NCBI RefSeq assembly: GCF_007786475.1
Contig: NZ_VNJJ01000011.1
Coordinates: 92,442 to 156,441, forward strand
DNA: 64,000 nucleotides
Reading direction: 5' to 3'
Source of the DNA: Cohnella terricola
GTDB taxonomy: Bacteria; Bacillota; Bacilli; Paenibacillales; Paenibacillaceae
In this document: positions 1 through 8,935 of the stretch, one piece after another
How the letters are laid out: each line of letters opens with the position of its first letter
Position numbering within the stretch: the stretch's first letter is position 1
Translations under genes and position numbers: made by a program
The notes under the pieces: model-generated
What the model saw: the letters and a program-made list of their open reading frames with translations, nothing else
The model's database searches: none
Told to the model about the DNA's origin: nothing

Positions 1-256
1 CGACCAGATTTGACAGCAGCGCCAACAAATCTTGGGACTCTTCGCTTGTCATATCCAGTTTCCCAAGCAAACCCGTCATCGCGACCGGTAAGGACAATCC
101 GCTGTTTACAGAACCGGAAGTATTCCCTCCATCGATCGCTTGCACCAGCGCGCTTGTGAACCCGCTGCCTGACGCCGCGCCTGACGCAGATCCCGCTGCC
201 GGCATAGCTGCCGATTTTCCAGATGCTGTCGGAGCCGAGTTAATCGCCATGTTCAT
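1..256 (-). CDS. fliK: Flagellar hook-length control protein FliK, N-terminal part (cut by window edge)
   Basis: Only the first 85 or so codons are present; the gene runs off the left edge. The ATG at 256 has a textbook AGGAGG site 8 bases upstream. The visible residues are rich in Ala, Gly and Ser (start MNMAINSAPTASGKSAAMPA), the low-complexity type of N-terminus usual for FliK, the secreted molecular ruler that sets hook length and switches export specificity through FlhB. No conserved domain is visible because the diagnostic C-terminal hook domain would lie outside the window. The call rests mainly on position: it follows fliJ and the MotE-like gene with a 39-base gap, as in other Bacillota flagellar operons. 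Confidence 0.6.
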   Translation of the reverse strand, partial: MNMAINSAPTASGKSAAMPAAGSASGAASGSGFTSALVQAIDGGNTSGSVNSGLSLPVAMTGLLGKLDMTSEESQDLLALLSNLV

Positions 257-295
257 TTTTGTCACCTCCTTTCATTAATATTGAATGATTTGCCC

Positions 296-1207
296 TTACG
301 GATTGGCCGGCATGAGCTTGCTGACCAAATTTGCCGTCGCTTTCTTGTCTTGCGCGGACATCTCATCCAAAATTTTGGAACGGGCTCCGTTATCCAATAC
401 CGACAAAACGCGCAGAACTTTGGTTTGGTTGGTCGAAGCCATCTGTAGCAGCAGTTCTGCGGCTTTGATCGGCTTCATTCCGGAGAATGTCCGGTTCAGT
501 TCCGCGGTGTCCAATGCGTTCGATGTCTTCTCGGCGCTGAGCTCCAGCTCTTTAATGCGAGATTGCAATGCGGCGATCTCCCGATCGGCGACGGATTCCG
601 AATCTTTGAGCTTCATCGTGACGTCCGCCGCTTTCTTAGGAGTCATCCGTTCGAGTACGCGGCCGCGTTCGGTAACCGACATTGCTCCGAGCACAAGCGC
701 GGATTCCTCGCCGGTCATGCTCTCGAGAATCGGCGCCGCTTTGCTCGGCGTCATCTTGCCGTACATACTCGCAAGCGAAGCGATTCGAGCGTGGTACTCA
801 TCGCCCGTGATCGTCTTCTCCTCCGAATCTTTGGTAAGCTCGTCCAGCTTGCCTTTCAATTCTTCGATCTGTTTTTTCTGTTGCGTCGTTAGCTCCGTTG
901 CTTGTTTAAGCGCCGTCTCGCGATCGGTGAGAAGCGCGTTGAGCTCCTCCACCTTGCTCTTCGCGTTGTTGACCGTCAGCGTTTCGTCCGATTGGGCTTC
1001 CGGGCCGACCGGTTTGGACGGCGCCGGCAAAATCGACTTGATGACGGGAATTTTATTCCCGAACTCAAGCGCCGAATTGCGCCAATCGGAATTGAACATA
1101 AGCACCAGCACGCCAAGCAGCACGGCCGTAAACAAGATCGGGGTTACAAAAAAGAGAAATCGTTCGAAGCCGCTGTAACTGCTTTTCTCGACATCCGCGC
1201 TCGCCAC
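296..1207 (-). CDS. MotE-like / MgtE N-terminal domain protein (YlxF type)
   Basis: Membrane-anchored coiled-coil protein of about 303 residues. One transmembrane helix lies near residues 17-38, a Glu/Lys/Gln-rich coiled coil follows (about 80-135), then MgtE-N-type helical repeats (motifs like KMTPSKAAPILESM and RMTPKKAADVTMKL), and a second such repeat at the C-terminus. The family occurs in flagellar operons between fliJ and fliK; related MotE proteins act as chaperones or partners of stator and MS-ring components, but the exact role here is inferred. Start choice: an ATG at 1222 is open, but its AGGAG lies only one base away. The GTG at 1207 has GGAGGGG six bases upstream and is preferred. 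Confidence 0.75.
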   Translation of the reverse strand: MASADVEKSSYSGFERFLFFVTPILFTAVLLGVLVLMFNSDWRNSALEFGNKIPVIKSILPAPSKPVGPEAQSDETLTVNNAKSKVEELNALLTDRETALKQATELTTQQKKQIEELKGKLDELTKDSEEKTITGDEYHARIASLASMYGKMTPSKAAPILESMTGEESALVLGAMSVTERGRVLERMTPKKAADVTMKLKDSESVADREIAALQSRIKELELSAEKTSNALDTAELNRTFSGMKPIKAAELLLQMASTNQTKVLRVLSVLDNGARSKILDEMSAQDKKATANLVSKLMPANP

Positions 1208-1250
1208 GATTTGCCCCTCCATTCTCCTGCGACATCAGTCGGCCGCTGCG

Positions 1251-1694
1251 TTATCTTCGGGCAGCAGCCGCTCTTACGATCGCGATTTCATCCAATTCGT
1301 TTTGTTCCTTCGCCAGCCTCTCGCTTCTGAATCGCTCAAGCGCGCGATCCCTTGCGTTCAGCCACACCTTCTCGTCTACCATTTTGTCCGTTAGATGGCC
1401 TTGGCGCTTGCGAACCAATACCTCCGCGGACCGGACGCCTTCGCGTTGCTTGCGAATTCGGTCGTCCACGACCTCTATATATCGTTGTGTTTCCATCAAG
1501 CGCGTTAAAGGCGTAGGTTTGTCGGAGGCAGACATCAAGGCTCTCTCCAAACGACTTCGCTCATCGTGCAGCTTCTCCAAATGCTCTTCTTCTTTGCGCA
1601 ATTCGCCGAGCGATGCGGCGTATTCCCATTCCGCCATCGACTTCTCGCTGCCCTTAAGATCTACGATTTTCTGCAAAGGATATCGGAATGACAT
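1251..1694 (-). CDS. fliJ: Flagellar export chaperone FliJ
   Basis: Protein of 147 residues, almost wholly predicted coiled coil (start MSFRYPLQKIVDLKGSEKSM, then long runs of Glu, Arg, Lys). FliJ is the soluble stalk-like component of the flagellar type III export gate; it sits in the FliI hexamer and links it to FlhA. The opening motif F-x-Y-x-L-Q-K-(I/V) and the length are typical of the family. It follows fliI after 12 bases and precedes the MotE-like gene, the usual operon order. Sequence conservation in FliJ is low, so the call relies on motif, length and context together. Confidence 0.9.
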   Translation of the reverse strand: MSFRYPLQKIVDLKGSEKSMAEWEYAASLGELRKEEEHLEKLHDERSRLERALMSASDKPTPLTRLMETQRYIEVVDDRIRKQREGVRSAEVLVRKRQGHLTDKMVDEKVWLNARDRALERFRSERLAKEQNELDEIAIVRAAAARR

Positions 1695-1706
1695 AATCGC
1701 TTATTC

Positions 1707-3026
1707 TCATCTCCTGTAAAAATCGATGATCAACCGCTCCTGGGCTTCCTGCAACGAAACCTTCTCGTCTGTCCTTTGCTGGGTAAAGGCTCGGATTAAT
1801 TCGTAGAATTTGATCGCTTTATCGATCTCGGCGTTAGAGCCATGCTGGTAAGCGCCGATGTTGATCAGATCCTCTGAATCCCGGTATACAGCCAGCAGTC
1901 TCTTCAATTGTTCCGCCGCTCCTCGCTGCTCTTCGCTTACGATGTCCTTCATGACCCGGCTGACGCTCGACAATACGTCTATCGCCGGGAAATGACCCTT
2001 GTTCGCTAAGTTGCGATGGAGCACGATGTGCCCATCCAGGATGCCGCGTACGGCGTCCGCGATTGGTTCGTTCATATCGTCGCCGTCTACTAGCACGGTA
2101 TAGAATGCCGTAATCGAACCGCTGGGGCCTGTCCCTGCGCGTTCTAGCAATTTCGGCAAAGCCGCGAATACCGAAGGCGTATACCCTCTCGTTGCCGGCG
2201 GTTCACCGATAGCGAGCCCCACTTCCCGCAGCGCCATGGCGTATCGGGTAACCGAGTCCATCATCAACATGACGTTCATGCCGCGGTCGCGAAAATATTC
2301 CGCGATCGTCGTCGCGATTAGCGCGCCCTTCATCCGAACCAACGCCGGTTGATCGGATGTCGCCACGATCACGACAGATCTGGCCAAACCTTCCGGTCCT
2401 AGATCCTTCTCGACAAATTCGAGAACCTCGCGGCCACGTTCTCCGATTAACGCAATTACGTTTACATCGGCGGATGTATTTCTCGCGATCATGCCTAGCA
2501 GCGTGCTTTTCCCGACACCGGAACCCGCGAAGATGCCGACGCGCTGCCCTTGTCCGACAGTGAGCAACCCGTCGATCGCTTTGACCCCGACGCCCAAGGG
2601 AATGGTTACTCTCGGTCTATCAAGCGGATTGCCTGGAACATTGTTCGTTGAATAATGCGGCATTCGAACCGACAATCGCGAACCGTCGAGAGGCCTGCCC
2701 AGACCGTCAAGCACTTTGCCCAGCAATTCGGACCCCGCCTGAACCGTCAACGGTCCTCCCGTGGCAACGACGTCGCATCCCGGACCGATGGCATGCAGCT
2801 CCCCTAGGGGCATGAGCAGCACGCGATTGTTCCGGAAACCAACAACCTCGGCTAGAACCGGTTTGCCGCCCTTCATTGGATGAATATAGCAAACGTCTCC
2901 GATGCTTGCGTCCGGCCCCTCGGATTCGACGGTGAGACCGATGATCTGAATGACTTTGCCGTTCACCTTAACGGATTCGATCTCGCGAAGAGTGTCCTTA
3001 TAGCGGCCAACGTCAACTAGGGACAT
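1707..3026 (-). CDS. fliI: Flagellum-specific export ATPase FliI
   Basis: ATPase of 439 residues that powers flagellar type III export at the inner face of the membrane. It belongs to the F1-beta-like family: the P-loop AGSGVGKST lies near residues 168-175, a Walker B segment (VMLMMDSVTRYAMALREVGL) near 255, and the family motif GEPPATRGYTPSVFA follows. The reading frame could also begin at a GTG at 3029; the ATG at 3026 sits nine bases from AGGAGG and is chosen. It overlaps the end of fliH by 14 bases, suggesting translational coupling of the ATPase with its regulator FliH. Confidence 0.97.
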   Translation of the reverse strand: MSLVDVGRYKDTLREIESVKVNGKVIQIIGLTVESEGPDASIGDVCYIHPMKGGKPVLAEVVGFRNNRVLLMPLGELHAIGPGCDVVATGGPLTVQAGSELLGKVLDGLGRPLDGSRLSVRMPHYSTNNVPGNPLDRPRVTIPLGVGVKAIDGLLTVGQGQRVGIFAGSGVGKSTLLGMIARNTSADVNVIALIGERGREVLEFVEKDLGPEGLARSVVIVATSDQPALVRMKGALIATTIAEYFRDRGMNVMLMMDSVTRYAMALREVGLAIGEPPATRGYTPSVFAALPKLLERAGTGPSGSITAFYTVLVDGDDMNEPIADAVRGILDGHIVLHRNLANKGHFPAIDVLSSVSRVMKDIVSEEQRGAAEQLKRLLAVYRDSEDLINIGAYQHGSNAEIDKAIKFYELIRAFTQQRTDEKVSLQEAQERLIIDFYRR

Positions 3027-3855
3027 CACGATCGCCCTCCTCGGCTCGATGGGCAGCCACTTTAAGCAATTGCTCGCGAATCTCTTCCAATTGGGTATCG
3101 ATTCTCGCGTCTATGCTGCCGAAAGCGGATCGGACGACGCATCCGCCTTCCTGAATGGAAGCGTCGGGAACGATCTGCAGCTCCGCTTGCGCATCCAAGA
3201 CGAGGGAAAGCTCGTCCTTGGCTGCCTGCACGAAAGCGAATTGCGATGGCGCGACACAGAGTACGATAACCCCCTGCTCCTTCCTTCTTGCCAAAGCATT
3301 CTCGAACAGCTTCATCGACATTTCGGGAGCTTTGGCCAACTTTTGCTGAACGATTTTCTCCGCGACTGCGACGCTTAGCTCAACCAGGAACGACTCGCCT
3401 TCCGTAATGATCTTTTCTTTTGTCTCGTAAGCTTGCTTCACGATCGCTTGCGCTTCCTGAAGCTTATCTTCGTACTGCTTGACGAGCTGCTCCTCGGCTT
3501 GAATCTCGCCATTGCGATAACCTTCGTCGTAGCCTTGACGATTCGCTTCTTCGCGCGTCTCGCCGTCTTCCTCTCTACGGAATTGCCACCAAGCTTCCAC
3601 TTCGCGCTCGGCCGCCCCTCGAATTTCCTCCGCATCCGCCTTCGCTTGTTGTACGATTTCTTCTGCCGTGCGCTCTGCTTCGGCAATGATGCGTTCCTTT
3701 ATCGATTGAGTTTCGACATCAATCTCCTGATTTCCTTCGCGTTCGGAAGCAGAAGAGGAAATATTTTGATGCATAGGCGCGATTTTCTGGATAAATTCCA
3801 ATCTTCTCAGATCTTCAAGCGACACAACATGGGAGGACTTGATGAGATTAGACAA
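3013..3855 (-). CDS. fliH: Flagellar assembly protein FliH
   Basis: Protein of 280 residues with an acidic, Ala/Glu-rich helical N-terminal half (runs such as AERTAEEIVQQAKADAEEI) and a C-terminal FliH/YscL domain. FliH binds FliI, holds it as an inactive dimer and docks it at the switch complex; it is equivalent to the peripheral-stalk b/delta subunits of F-ATPases. Translation probably starts at a TTG at 3855 with GGAG nine bases upstream, inside the last codons of fliG (8-base overlap). Its own stop lies inside fliI. Both overlaps point to tightly coupled translation of fliG-fliH-fliI. Confidence 0.93.
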   Translation of the reverse strand: MSNLIKSSHVVSLEDLRRLEFIQKIAPMHQNISSSASEREGNQEIDVETQSIKERIIAEAERTAEEIVQQAKADAEEIRGAAEREVEAWWQFRREEDGETREEANRQGYDEGYRNGEIQAEEQLVKQYEDKLQEAQAIVKQAYETKEKIITEGESFLVELSVAVAEKIVQQKLAKAPEMSMKLFENALARRKEQGVIVLCVAPSQFAFVQAAKDELSLVLDAQAELQIVPDASIQEGGCVVRSAFGSIDARIDTQLEEIREQLLKVAAHRAEEGDRDVPS

Positions 3856-4858
3856 TAATATCGTCTCCTCCGCCGCGAGCTATGATGATCTCTCCGGCCT
3901 CTTCCAATCTGCGAATCGTCGCTACGATGCGCGTTTGCGCCTCTTCGACATCGCGAAGTCGCACGGGACCCATGTACTCCATCTCTTCCCTGAACGTATC
4001 GGCCATCCGTTTCGACATATTCCTGAAAATCGATTCCCGGACTTCCTCGCTGGCCACTTTGAGCGCCAACTGAAGGTCCGCATTTTCGATATCGCGAATA
4101 ATGCGCTGGATAGAGCGATTGTCCAGATTGACGATGTCTTCGAAAACGAACATCCGCTTCTTGATTTCTTCCGCCAATTCCGGATCTTGAATTTCCAAGG
4201 AATCCAGGATCGTCCGTTCCGTCCCGCGATCGACGCCGTTCAAGATTTGAACGATGGACTCGATGCCGCCCGCGTTCGTATAATCCTGGGTTACGGTAGA
4301 CGATAATTTCTGCTCCAGCACTCTTTCTACTTGAGCAATTACATCCGGAGACGTGCTGTCCATGAGCGCGATTCTGCGGGCAACCTCGGCCTGCTTCTCT
4401 TGCGGCAAGGACGACAGCACCGCCGAAGATTGGTCCGGTTGCAAATAGGACAAGACCAAAGCGATCGTCTGCGAATTCTCGTTCTGAATGAAGTTGAGAA
4501 TTTGCGACGGCTCCGCCTTCCTCGCGAAATCGAATGGCCGAACCTGCAGCGTTGCTGTCAACCGATTCAGAATGTCCAGCGCTTTCTGCGAACCTAGCGC
4601 TTTCTCCAAAATTTCCTTCGCGTATGTAATGCCGCCTTGCGTAATATACTCCTGCGCTACGCAAATTTGATGAAACTCGCTGAGTATCATATCCTTCTCG
4701 CCAGCGTCCACCTTGCGAACGTTGGCAATCTCGAGCGTCAATTGCTCGATCTCCTCATCGCGCAAGTGCTTAAACACTTGCGCGGATACTTCCGGTCCGA
4801 GAGTTATGAGCAGAATGGCTGCTTTTTGTCTTCCGGACAATTGTATTCCTTTAGCCAC
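3848..4858 (-). CDS. fliG: Flagellar motor switch protein FliG
   Basis: Rotor protein of about 336 residues in the C-ring; it binds FliF through its N-terminal domain and presents the torque helix to the stators at its C-terminus. The N-terminal GRQKAAILLITLGPEVSAQ segment and the C-terminal IVATIRRLEEAGEIIIARGG segment are characteristic. The middle-domain EHPQ motif is replaced by ENSQ (QNENSQTIALVLSYL), a known kind of variation. A GTG at 4867 is open, but it overlaps the AGAGG site; the GTG at 4858, giving MAKGIQLSGRQ, has proper spacing and matches the usual N-terminus. It follows fliF after 11 bases. Confidence 0.96.
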   Translation of the reverse strand: MAKGIQLSGRQKAAILLITLGPEVSAQVFKHLRDEEIEQLTLEIANVRKVDAGEKDMILSEFHQICVAQEYITQGGITYAKEILEKALGSQKALDILNRLTATLQVRPFDFARKAEPSQILNFIQNENSQTIALVLSYLQPDQSSAVLSSLPQEKQAEVARRIALMDSTSPDVIAQVERVLEQKLSSTVTQDYTNAGGIESIVQILNGVDRGTERTILDSLEIQDPELAEEIKKRMFVFEDIVNLDNRSIQRIIRDIENADLQLALKVASEEVRESIFRNMSKRMADTFREEMEYMGPVRLRDVEEAQTRIVATIRRLEEAGEIIIARGGGDDIIV

Positions 4859-4869
4859 CGCTGCCACCT

Positions 4870-6438
4870 CTATTCATCCACTAGCCAAGTGCGGAGCAGA
4901 TTAACAAACTCATCCGGTTTCCGCTTGGCCAAACCTTCCAATTGTTTGCGTACTTGACTTTCGTTCGTTACGCTGTCGATATCGATTGTCGGCATTTGCG
5001 CGATCGGCGCCTCTTCGAGTTCCAAGGCTTCCTGTGCCGCTTTCCGACGGCGGAATATATAGTAACCTCCGCCTCCAAGCAGAGCCAGTGCAAGCAGGCC
5101 CGCGCCAGCCAGCCAGAGTGCCGACGTCTTTGCTCCCCCGCTCGACGCGTCGAAACCTTCGAACGATTGCGACAGCACGGATACCCTTTGCGTCAAAGCT
5201 TCGTCCGTAAGATCCAAACCGGACTCAGCCAGTAGGACTCTTGCGCTCCGCAATAGAACGCCCTTGATCTCGTCTAACTTCTCGGGAGACATGTTTGCGG
5301 AATTTACGCCAACATTTATCGACAAGTCCTTCACTTTATAAGGACCGTAGTCGATATTATTAGTAATGCGGTTTACATCGTAATTAACGGTACTCGAAAC
5401 CTTCTCGGATGAAGACGACCCCGAGCTGCCGGCAGCGGGATAATTGGAAACGTCCGTTTCCCCCGTTCCAACCACTCCACCTGCTTGCCCGTCTTGCCCT
5501 TGGTAAGTCTCGCTGCTGTCCTGGCGATTGATTTCAATGCCTTTGTTGTCGTTATCCGGAAGCGGCTGCACGAGCTGCTCCAGCGACGATTTCTTATCGA
5601 AATTCAGCGAGGACACGACGCTAACGACCATGTTGTCCATTCCGACGATCGGCGACAAGAAACCTTGAATGTTTCTCCTCAGCGTATTCTCGAATTCGTT
5701 CTGGATCGCGAACTGGGTTTCGTAAAGCGCCCCCCCTGCTCCGGCTCCTCCGCCAAGCTGACTAGACGGGGTCAAGTCGCCAGTGCTGCTGCTGATTGTA
5801 ATGTCCTTGATATCCAGTTTCGGAACAGCGGATTTGACGAGATTGTAGTAGCTGTCGATCTCTTCCTGCTTCGGCCTAAAGCCCGGCTTGAAAGTAATGA
5901 CGACCGCCGCAATCGCCTTCTCCTTGTCGGACGCGTTCAGGAACACCGATTCTTCCGGTAAGGTCACAATGGCTTTAACTTTCGCTATTCCTTGTTTATT
6001 CTGCAACAATTGCTGAACTTCACCGTTTAAAGCATTGCGGAACTTTACGTTGAACTCTTGATCCGTCGTTCCGATCGCGGAGGAAGATTTGCTTAATTCC
6101 GGAAAACCGATGGAACCGTTCTGTACGAGCCCCTTCGATCCAACTTCCACTTTTACCCTTGATGCGGAAGCACTAGGCACGTAGATACTCGTTCCGGCGT
6201 CGCTCAGCTTATAATTGATGTTATTGCCGTCCAAGTATTCCATAATGCCCGCTGCATCCGTACTGTCTAAATTTTGAAACGCAAGTTCATATTCGGTTTT
6301 AGTAAATAAATAGGTCAATAAAATGATGGCAAATAATAATAAGGCCGCCGTTGAAGCAAGCACCCATTTTTGCGTTTTGCTGTACTGGTTCCAGAAACCG
6401 AGCAATTTTTCTCGAACCTGTGCCCACTTCTCGTTCAC
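4870..6438 (-). CDS. fliF: Flagellar MS-ring protein FliF
   Basis: Membrane protein of 522 residues that forms the basal-body MS ring. Two transmembrane helices bracket the large outer region: about residues 25-45 (WVLASTAALLLFAIILLTYL) and 438-462 (LWLAGAGLLALALLGGG). The outer part holds the ring-building motif domains and a low-complexity Gly/Ser stretch typical of FliF. The cytoplasmic tail ends in RKPDEFVNLLRTWLVDE, the short FliG-binding helix. Start is a GTG at 6438 with GGGGTG upstream. It lies 81 bases after fliE. Confidence 0.97.
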   Translation of the reverse strand: MNEKWAQVREKLLGFWNQYSKTQKWVLASTAALLLFAIILLTYLFTKTEYELAFQNLDSTDAAGIMEYLDGNNINYKLSDAGTSIYVPSASASRVKVEVGSKGLVQNGSIGFPELSKSSSAIGTTDQEFNVKFRNALNGEVQQLLQNKQGIAKVKAIVTLPEESVFLNASDKEKAIAAVVITFKPGFRPKQEEIDSYYNLVKSAVPKLDIKDITISSSTGDLTPSSQLGGGAGAGGALYETQFAIQNEFENTLRRNIQGFLSPIVGMDNMVVSVVSSLNFDKKSSLEQLVQPLPDNDNKGIEINRQDSSETYQGQDGQAGGVVGTGETDVSNYPAAGSSGSSSSEKVSSTVNYDVNRITNNIDYGPYKVKDLSINVGVNSANMSPEKLDEIKGVLLRSARVLLAESGLDLTDEALTQRVSVLSQSFEGFDASSGGAKTSALWLAGAGLLALALLGGGGYYIFRRRKAAQEALELEEAPIAQMPTIDIDSVTNESQVRKQLEGLAKRKPDEFVNLLRTWLVDE

Positions 6439-6519
6439 GATTACACCCCACAGGCTGTTAGTTTCAAACCGCGCATCCCTTCCGAATGCGATTTGATGAC
6501 TCTAAACTCAGCTTCGTCT

Positions 6520-6822
6520 CTAGATTTGCATCCGCATGATTTCTTGATAGGCTTCGACAACTTTATTGCGGATTTGGCCGGTAAGGGAGAGGCTGAGCTC
6601 CGCCTGCATCGCAGCGATGACGACTTTATTCTCGTCGACTTCTCCGATCAGAAACTGATCGTTCACGTTATGTACGTTCTGTTCTTGCGCCGCCACTCCA
6701 TCGATAGCGGTCTTAAGAAACGACGCGAAGCTTTCCGTAGCTTCGGCGGGCGTCGCCTTCGGTTGAACGGTGTTCATGTTAGAAACAAGATTTACGGGGG
6801 AAATCATCGAATTCGTAATCAC
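6520..6822 (-). CDS. fliE: Flagellar hook-basal body protein FliE
   Basis: Small rod-adaptor protein of 100 residues that joins the MS ring to the proximal rod. The C-terminal half carries the family pattern: NDQFLIGEVDENKVVIAAMQ followed by LSLSLTGQIRNKVVEAYQEI and the terminal helix ending IMRMQI. Start is a GTG at 6822 preceded by AGGAGTG. It lies between flgC and fliF, the standard order in Gram-positive flagellar operons. Confidence 0.95.
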   Translation of the reverse strand: MITNSMISPVNLVSNMNTVQPKATPAEATESFASFLKTAIDGVAAQEQNVHNVNDQFLIGEVDENKVVIAAMQAELSLSLTGQIRNKVVEAYQEIMRMQI

Positions 6823-6884
6823 GTCAACACTCCTTAGTTAAAGTGCAATTCCTCGCCTTTTGATCGCTTTATGAATTCTAGGGC

Positions 6885-7328
6885 TTAGCGCCCCATTTCC
6901 AACGCTCTCATGAACATCGATTTCCTGGCGGTAAGTGCGGTTACGTTCGCCTCGTACGACCGCGACGCGGCCAAGAGGTCGACTTGTTCCTTCAGCATGT
7001 CTACGTTAGGCATATATACCATGCCGTTCGCATCCGCATCCGGGTGCGTCGGATTGTACACTTGTTTGAACGGGGCGGAGTCTTCCCGGATGGAGGTTGC
7101 TCGGACGCCTTGCGCCGACATGCCGTTCATCTGCTGGCCGAGTATGTCCTGGAACTTGGGCTGAACCGCTTCCATCGTGACGACCTTGCGCCGGTAAGGC
7201 ACGAACTTGCCGTTCACGTAACCTGCGCGCGTCGTTTCCGCATTGGCAATATTCGCGGATATGACGTCCATCCTAAGCCGTTGCGCCGTCAGGGCCGACG
7301 CGCTGATGTCGAATCCTCCGAGCTTCAT
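6885..7328 (-). CDS. flgC: Flagellar basal-body rod protein FlgC
   Basis: Proximal rod protein of 147 residues exported through the flagellar apparatus. The N-terminal rod signature (SASALTAQRLRMDVISANIANAET) and the C-terminal flg_bbr segment (VDLLAASRSYEANVTALTARKSMFMRALEMGR) are both present, so the chain is complete. The ATG has a GGGAG site ten bases upstream, and the gene begins three bases after flgB, indicating coupled translation. Confidence 0.97.
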   Translation of the reverse strand: MKLGGFDISASALTAQRLRMDVISANIANAETTRAGYVNGKFVPYRRKVVTMEAVQPKFQDILGQQMNGMSAQGVRATSIREDSAPFKQVYNPTHPDADANGMVYMPNVDMLKEQVDLLAASRSYEANVTALTARKSMFMRALEMGR

Positions 7329-7331
7329 CTA

Positions 7332-7745
7332 TTACACGCTCCCTTGTATTCCGATTCTCATCATCTTGACTTCGTGGCTAACCTGTTGGCTAAGCAGGTT
7401 ATATCGCAATTGGTTCTCCGCGAGCATCGCCATTTCTTTGTCTATGTCTACGTTGTTCTTATTGTTATTAATGGCCGTCGATTCGTCGGTCACGACTCTG
7501 GGAGATGGAGTCGGGTACGAACCGTTAATCGGGATATGCCGGGGATCCGTCGTTTTACCAACAAGTTGCCGAGTTCCTTGCGACCCGATGGCTTGCGTTA
7601 GCAATTCTTCGAATACGACGTCTGACCTTTTGAAATAAGGCGTATCGGCATTCGCGATATTGTTGGATAGTACGCGATGTCTAATCGTCGAGGCATGAAT
7701 GGCATTCTCCAAGCGCTGGAATGCAGCGCCTCCTAATATTTCCAT
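7332..7745 (-). CDS. flgB: Flagellar basal-body rod protein FlgB
   Basis: Rod protein of 137 residues, first gene of the flagellar operon in this window. The segment AFQRLENAIHASTIRHRVLS followed by NNIANADTPYFKR is the conserved N-terminal rod motif, and NQLRYNLLSQQVSHEVKMMR is the C-terminal one. The open frame extends further upstream to 7868, but the ATG at 7745 has GAGGAG eight bases before it and matches the family N-terminus, so the longer form is rejected. The 5' leader contains a perfect 20-bp palindrome about 25 bases upstream of the start. Confidence 0.96.
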   Translation of the reverse strand: MEILGGAAFQRLENAIHASTIRHRVLSNNIANADTPYFKRSDVVFEELLTQAIGSQGTRQLVGKTTDPRHIPINGSYPTPSPRVVTDESTAINNNKNNVDIDKEMAMLAENQLRYNLLSQQVSHEVKMMRIGIQGSV

Positions 7746-7768
7746 CGTTGTCGCTCCTCTTCGCATGT

Positions 7769-7788
7769 TCATGAAAAATTTTTCATGA
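7769..7788. promoter_or_regulatory. Perfect 20-bp palindrome in flgB leader
   Basis: A perfectly self-complementary 20-base sequence, with a central A5T5 core flanked by TCATG and CATGA arms, lies between the flgB ribosome binding site and the codY terminator. It could be an operator for a dimeric repressor. In RNA it would fold into an 8-bp hairpin with a 4-base loop just upstream of the Shine-Dalgarno sequence. The protein or RNA role is unknown. Confidence 0.55.
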
Positions 7789-7954
7789 TTCGTACCAGAA
7801 AATATTACCACGCACTGTATTTCCACGTTAAACCCACAAATTCCTGCTTGATACGACATTACTTTCACTTAAACTACAAAAAAAATTACACATTACGACA
7901 TATTAGAATTTTCTAAGATCAATCATCTACGACATCGGTTCGCGTGACAATAAG

Positions 7955-7993
7955 AAAAAAGCCCTAATCTTACAACAGATAGAGGGCTTTTCC
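7955..7993 (-). terminator. Rho-independent terminator of codY
   Basis: On the minus strand, AAGCCCT pairs with AGGGCTT across a loop of about 17 bases that holds a further ATCT/AGAT pairing. A run of six T follows. It lies 20-60 bases past the codY stop and separates the hslVU-codY unit from the flagellar operon. Confidence 0.85.
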
Positions 7994-8013
7994 TAAAAAG
8001 TGTATGCTCGTAT

Positions 8014-8784
8014 TTAGTTTTTGCGATATTCCAGCTCCTGGAGGAGCTGCGAATTCAGAATGCGAATATAGGTGCCTTTCATGCCGAGAGAGCGAGTCTC
8101 GATGACTCCGGCGCTCTCCAATTTACGCAATGCATTGACGATTACGGATCGGGTGATACCCGCTCTGTCGGCAATTTTGGATGCCACCAGCAAGCCTTCT
8201 TTCCCTTCCAGTTCGACGAAAATATGCTCCACGGCTTCCATCTCGCTGAAGGAAAGAGAGTTCACGGCGACGGAAACGATCGCTTTGCTTCGCGCCTCCG
8301 CTTCCCGTTCATCGATCCGCTCTCGCAAAATTTCCATGCCGATAATCGTGGATCCGTACTCGGCCAATATTAAATCATCGTCACCAAAAGCTTCGCCCTC
8401 TCTGGATAGGACTAAAGTTCCAAGTCTATCGTTTCCGCCGATAATCGGAACGATCGTGACGATTCCATTTTCGAAAGCCGCGTCTATCGGGGTTAAAATC
8501 TCCTCATTCGAGGTAATGTTTGCAGCAGTCTCGGAAATCCGCAAAAGGCGTTCGTTGGTCTCCGTCGGGAATCTCAATTCGTCTGCTTGCTCCCGGCGCA
8601 GCCACATCTCGGGAAACCTCGCCGAATGTGCGGACCCGAGCACTTTGCCCTTTCGACTTACAACGAAGACATCGCCCTGGATCGTTTCTCTCAGCACCTC
8701 CGCCATCTGACGGAAATTTAGCGGTTTGCCCGCCGCCTCCTGCAACAGCCGGTTAAGCGTTCGGGTCTTCATTAACAGCGTCAT
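8014..8784 (-). CDS. codY: GTP-sensing global transcriptional repressor CodY
   Basis: Regulator of 256 residues that senses GTP and branched-chain amino acids and represses stationary-phase, nutrient-uptake and often motility genes. The N-terminal GAF-type ligand domain begins [20 protein letters not shown]. The C-terminal winged helix carries the recognition helix [20 protein letters not shown] and ends in the conserved [11 protein letters not shown]. The frame is open 59 codons further upstream, but the ATG at 8784 has AGGAGG ten bases before it and matches the family start. CodY lies directly upstream of the flagellar operon, as in B. subtilis, where it also affects flagellar expression. 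Confidence 0.97.
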   Translation of the reverse strand: MTLLMKTRTLNRLLQEAAGKPLNFRQMAEVLRETIQGDVFVVSRKGKVLGSAHSARFPEMWLRREQADELRFPTETNERLLRISETAANITSNEEILTPIDAAFENGIVTIVPIIGGNDRLGTLVLSREGEAFGDDDLILAEYGSTIIGMEILRERIDEREAEARSKAIVSVAVNSLSFSEMEAVEHIFVELEGKEGLLVASKIADRAGITRSVIVNALRKLESAGVIETRSLGMKGTYIRILNSQLLQELEYRKN

Positions 8785-8813
8785 GTTTCTACTTCCTCCT
8801 ATAATACGACAAA

Positions 8814-8835
8814 CAAGTAAAACGGCTGCGCCGTC
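8814..8835. repeat. 22-bp direct repeat, copy 1 (codY upstream region)
   Basis: Identical to 8914-8935, exactly 100 bp away. The core ACGGC-TGC-GCCGT is itself an inverted repeat, and the 3' part here continues into a perfect 7-bp hairpin at 8829-8846 (CGCCGTC / GACGGCG with a CTTT loop). It lies in the leader between hslU and codY. Function unknown. Confidence 0.7.
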
Positions 8836-8913
8836 CTTTGACGGCGGTATACGTTTGTATCGAGCAATCAGATAGGTAATATGGATGTACAAAACATATA
8901 ACTTCTGATTGTT

Positions 8914-8935
8914 CAAGTAAAACGGCTGCGCCGTC
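8914..8935. repeat. 22-bp direct repeat, copy 2 (codY upstream region)
   Basis: Exact second copy of the 22-base sequence at 8814-8835. It is followed at 8941-8979 by another hairpin with 8-bp arms (GATAACCC / GGGTTATC). No T-run follows on the minus strand, so the hairpin is not an obvious terminator for hslU; it may stabilise or separate the hslU and codY messages. Confidence 0.65.

Noticed and set aside
7790..7830. CodY box upstream of flgB
   Set aside because: The best match to AATTTTCWGAAAATT has about six mismatches of fifteen, too weak to claim despite codY being next door.
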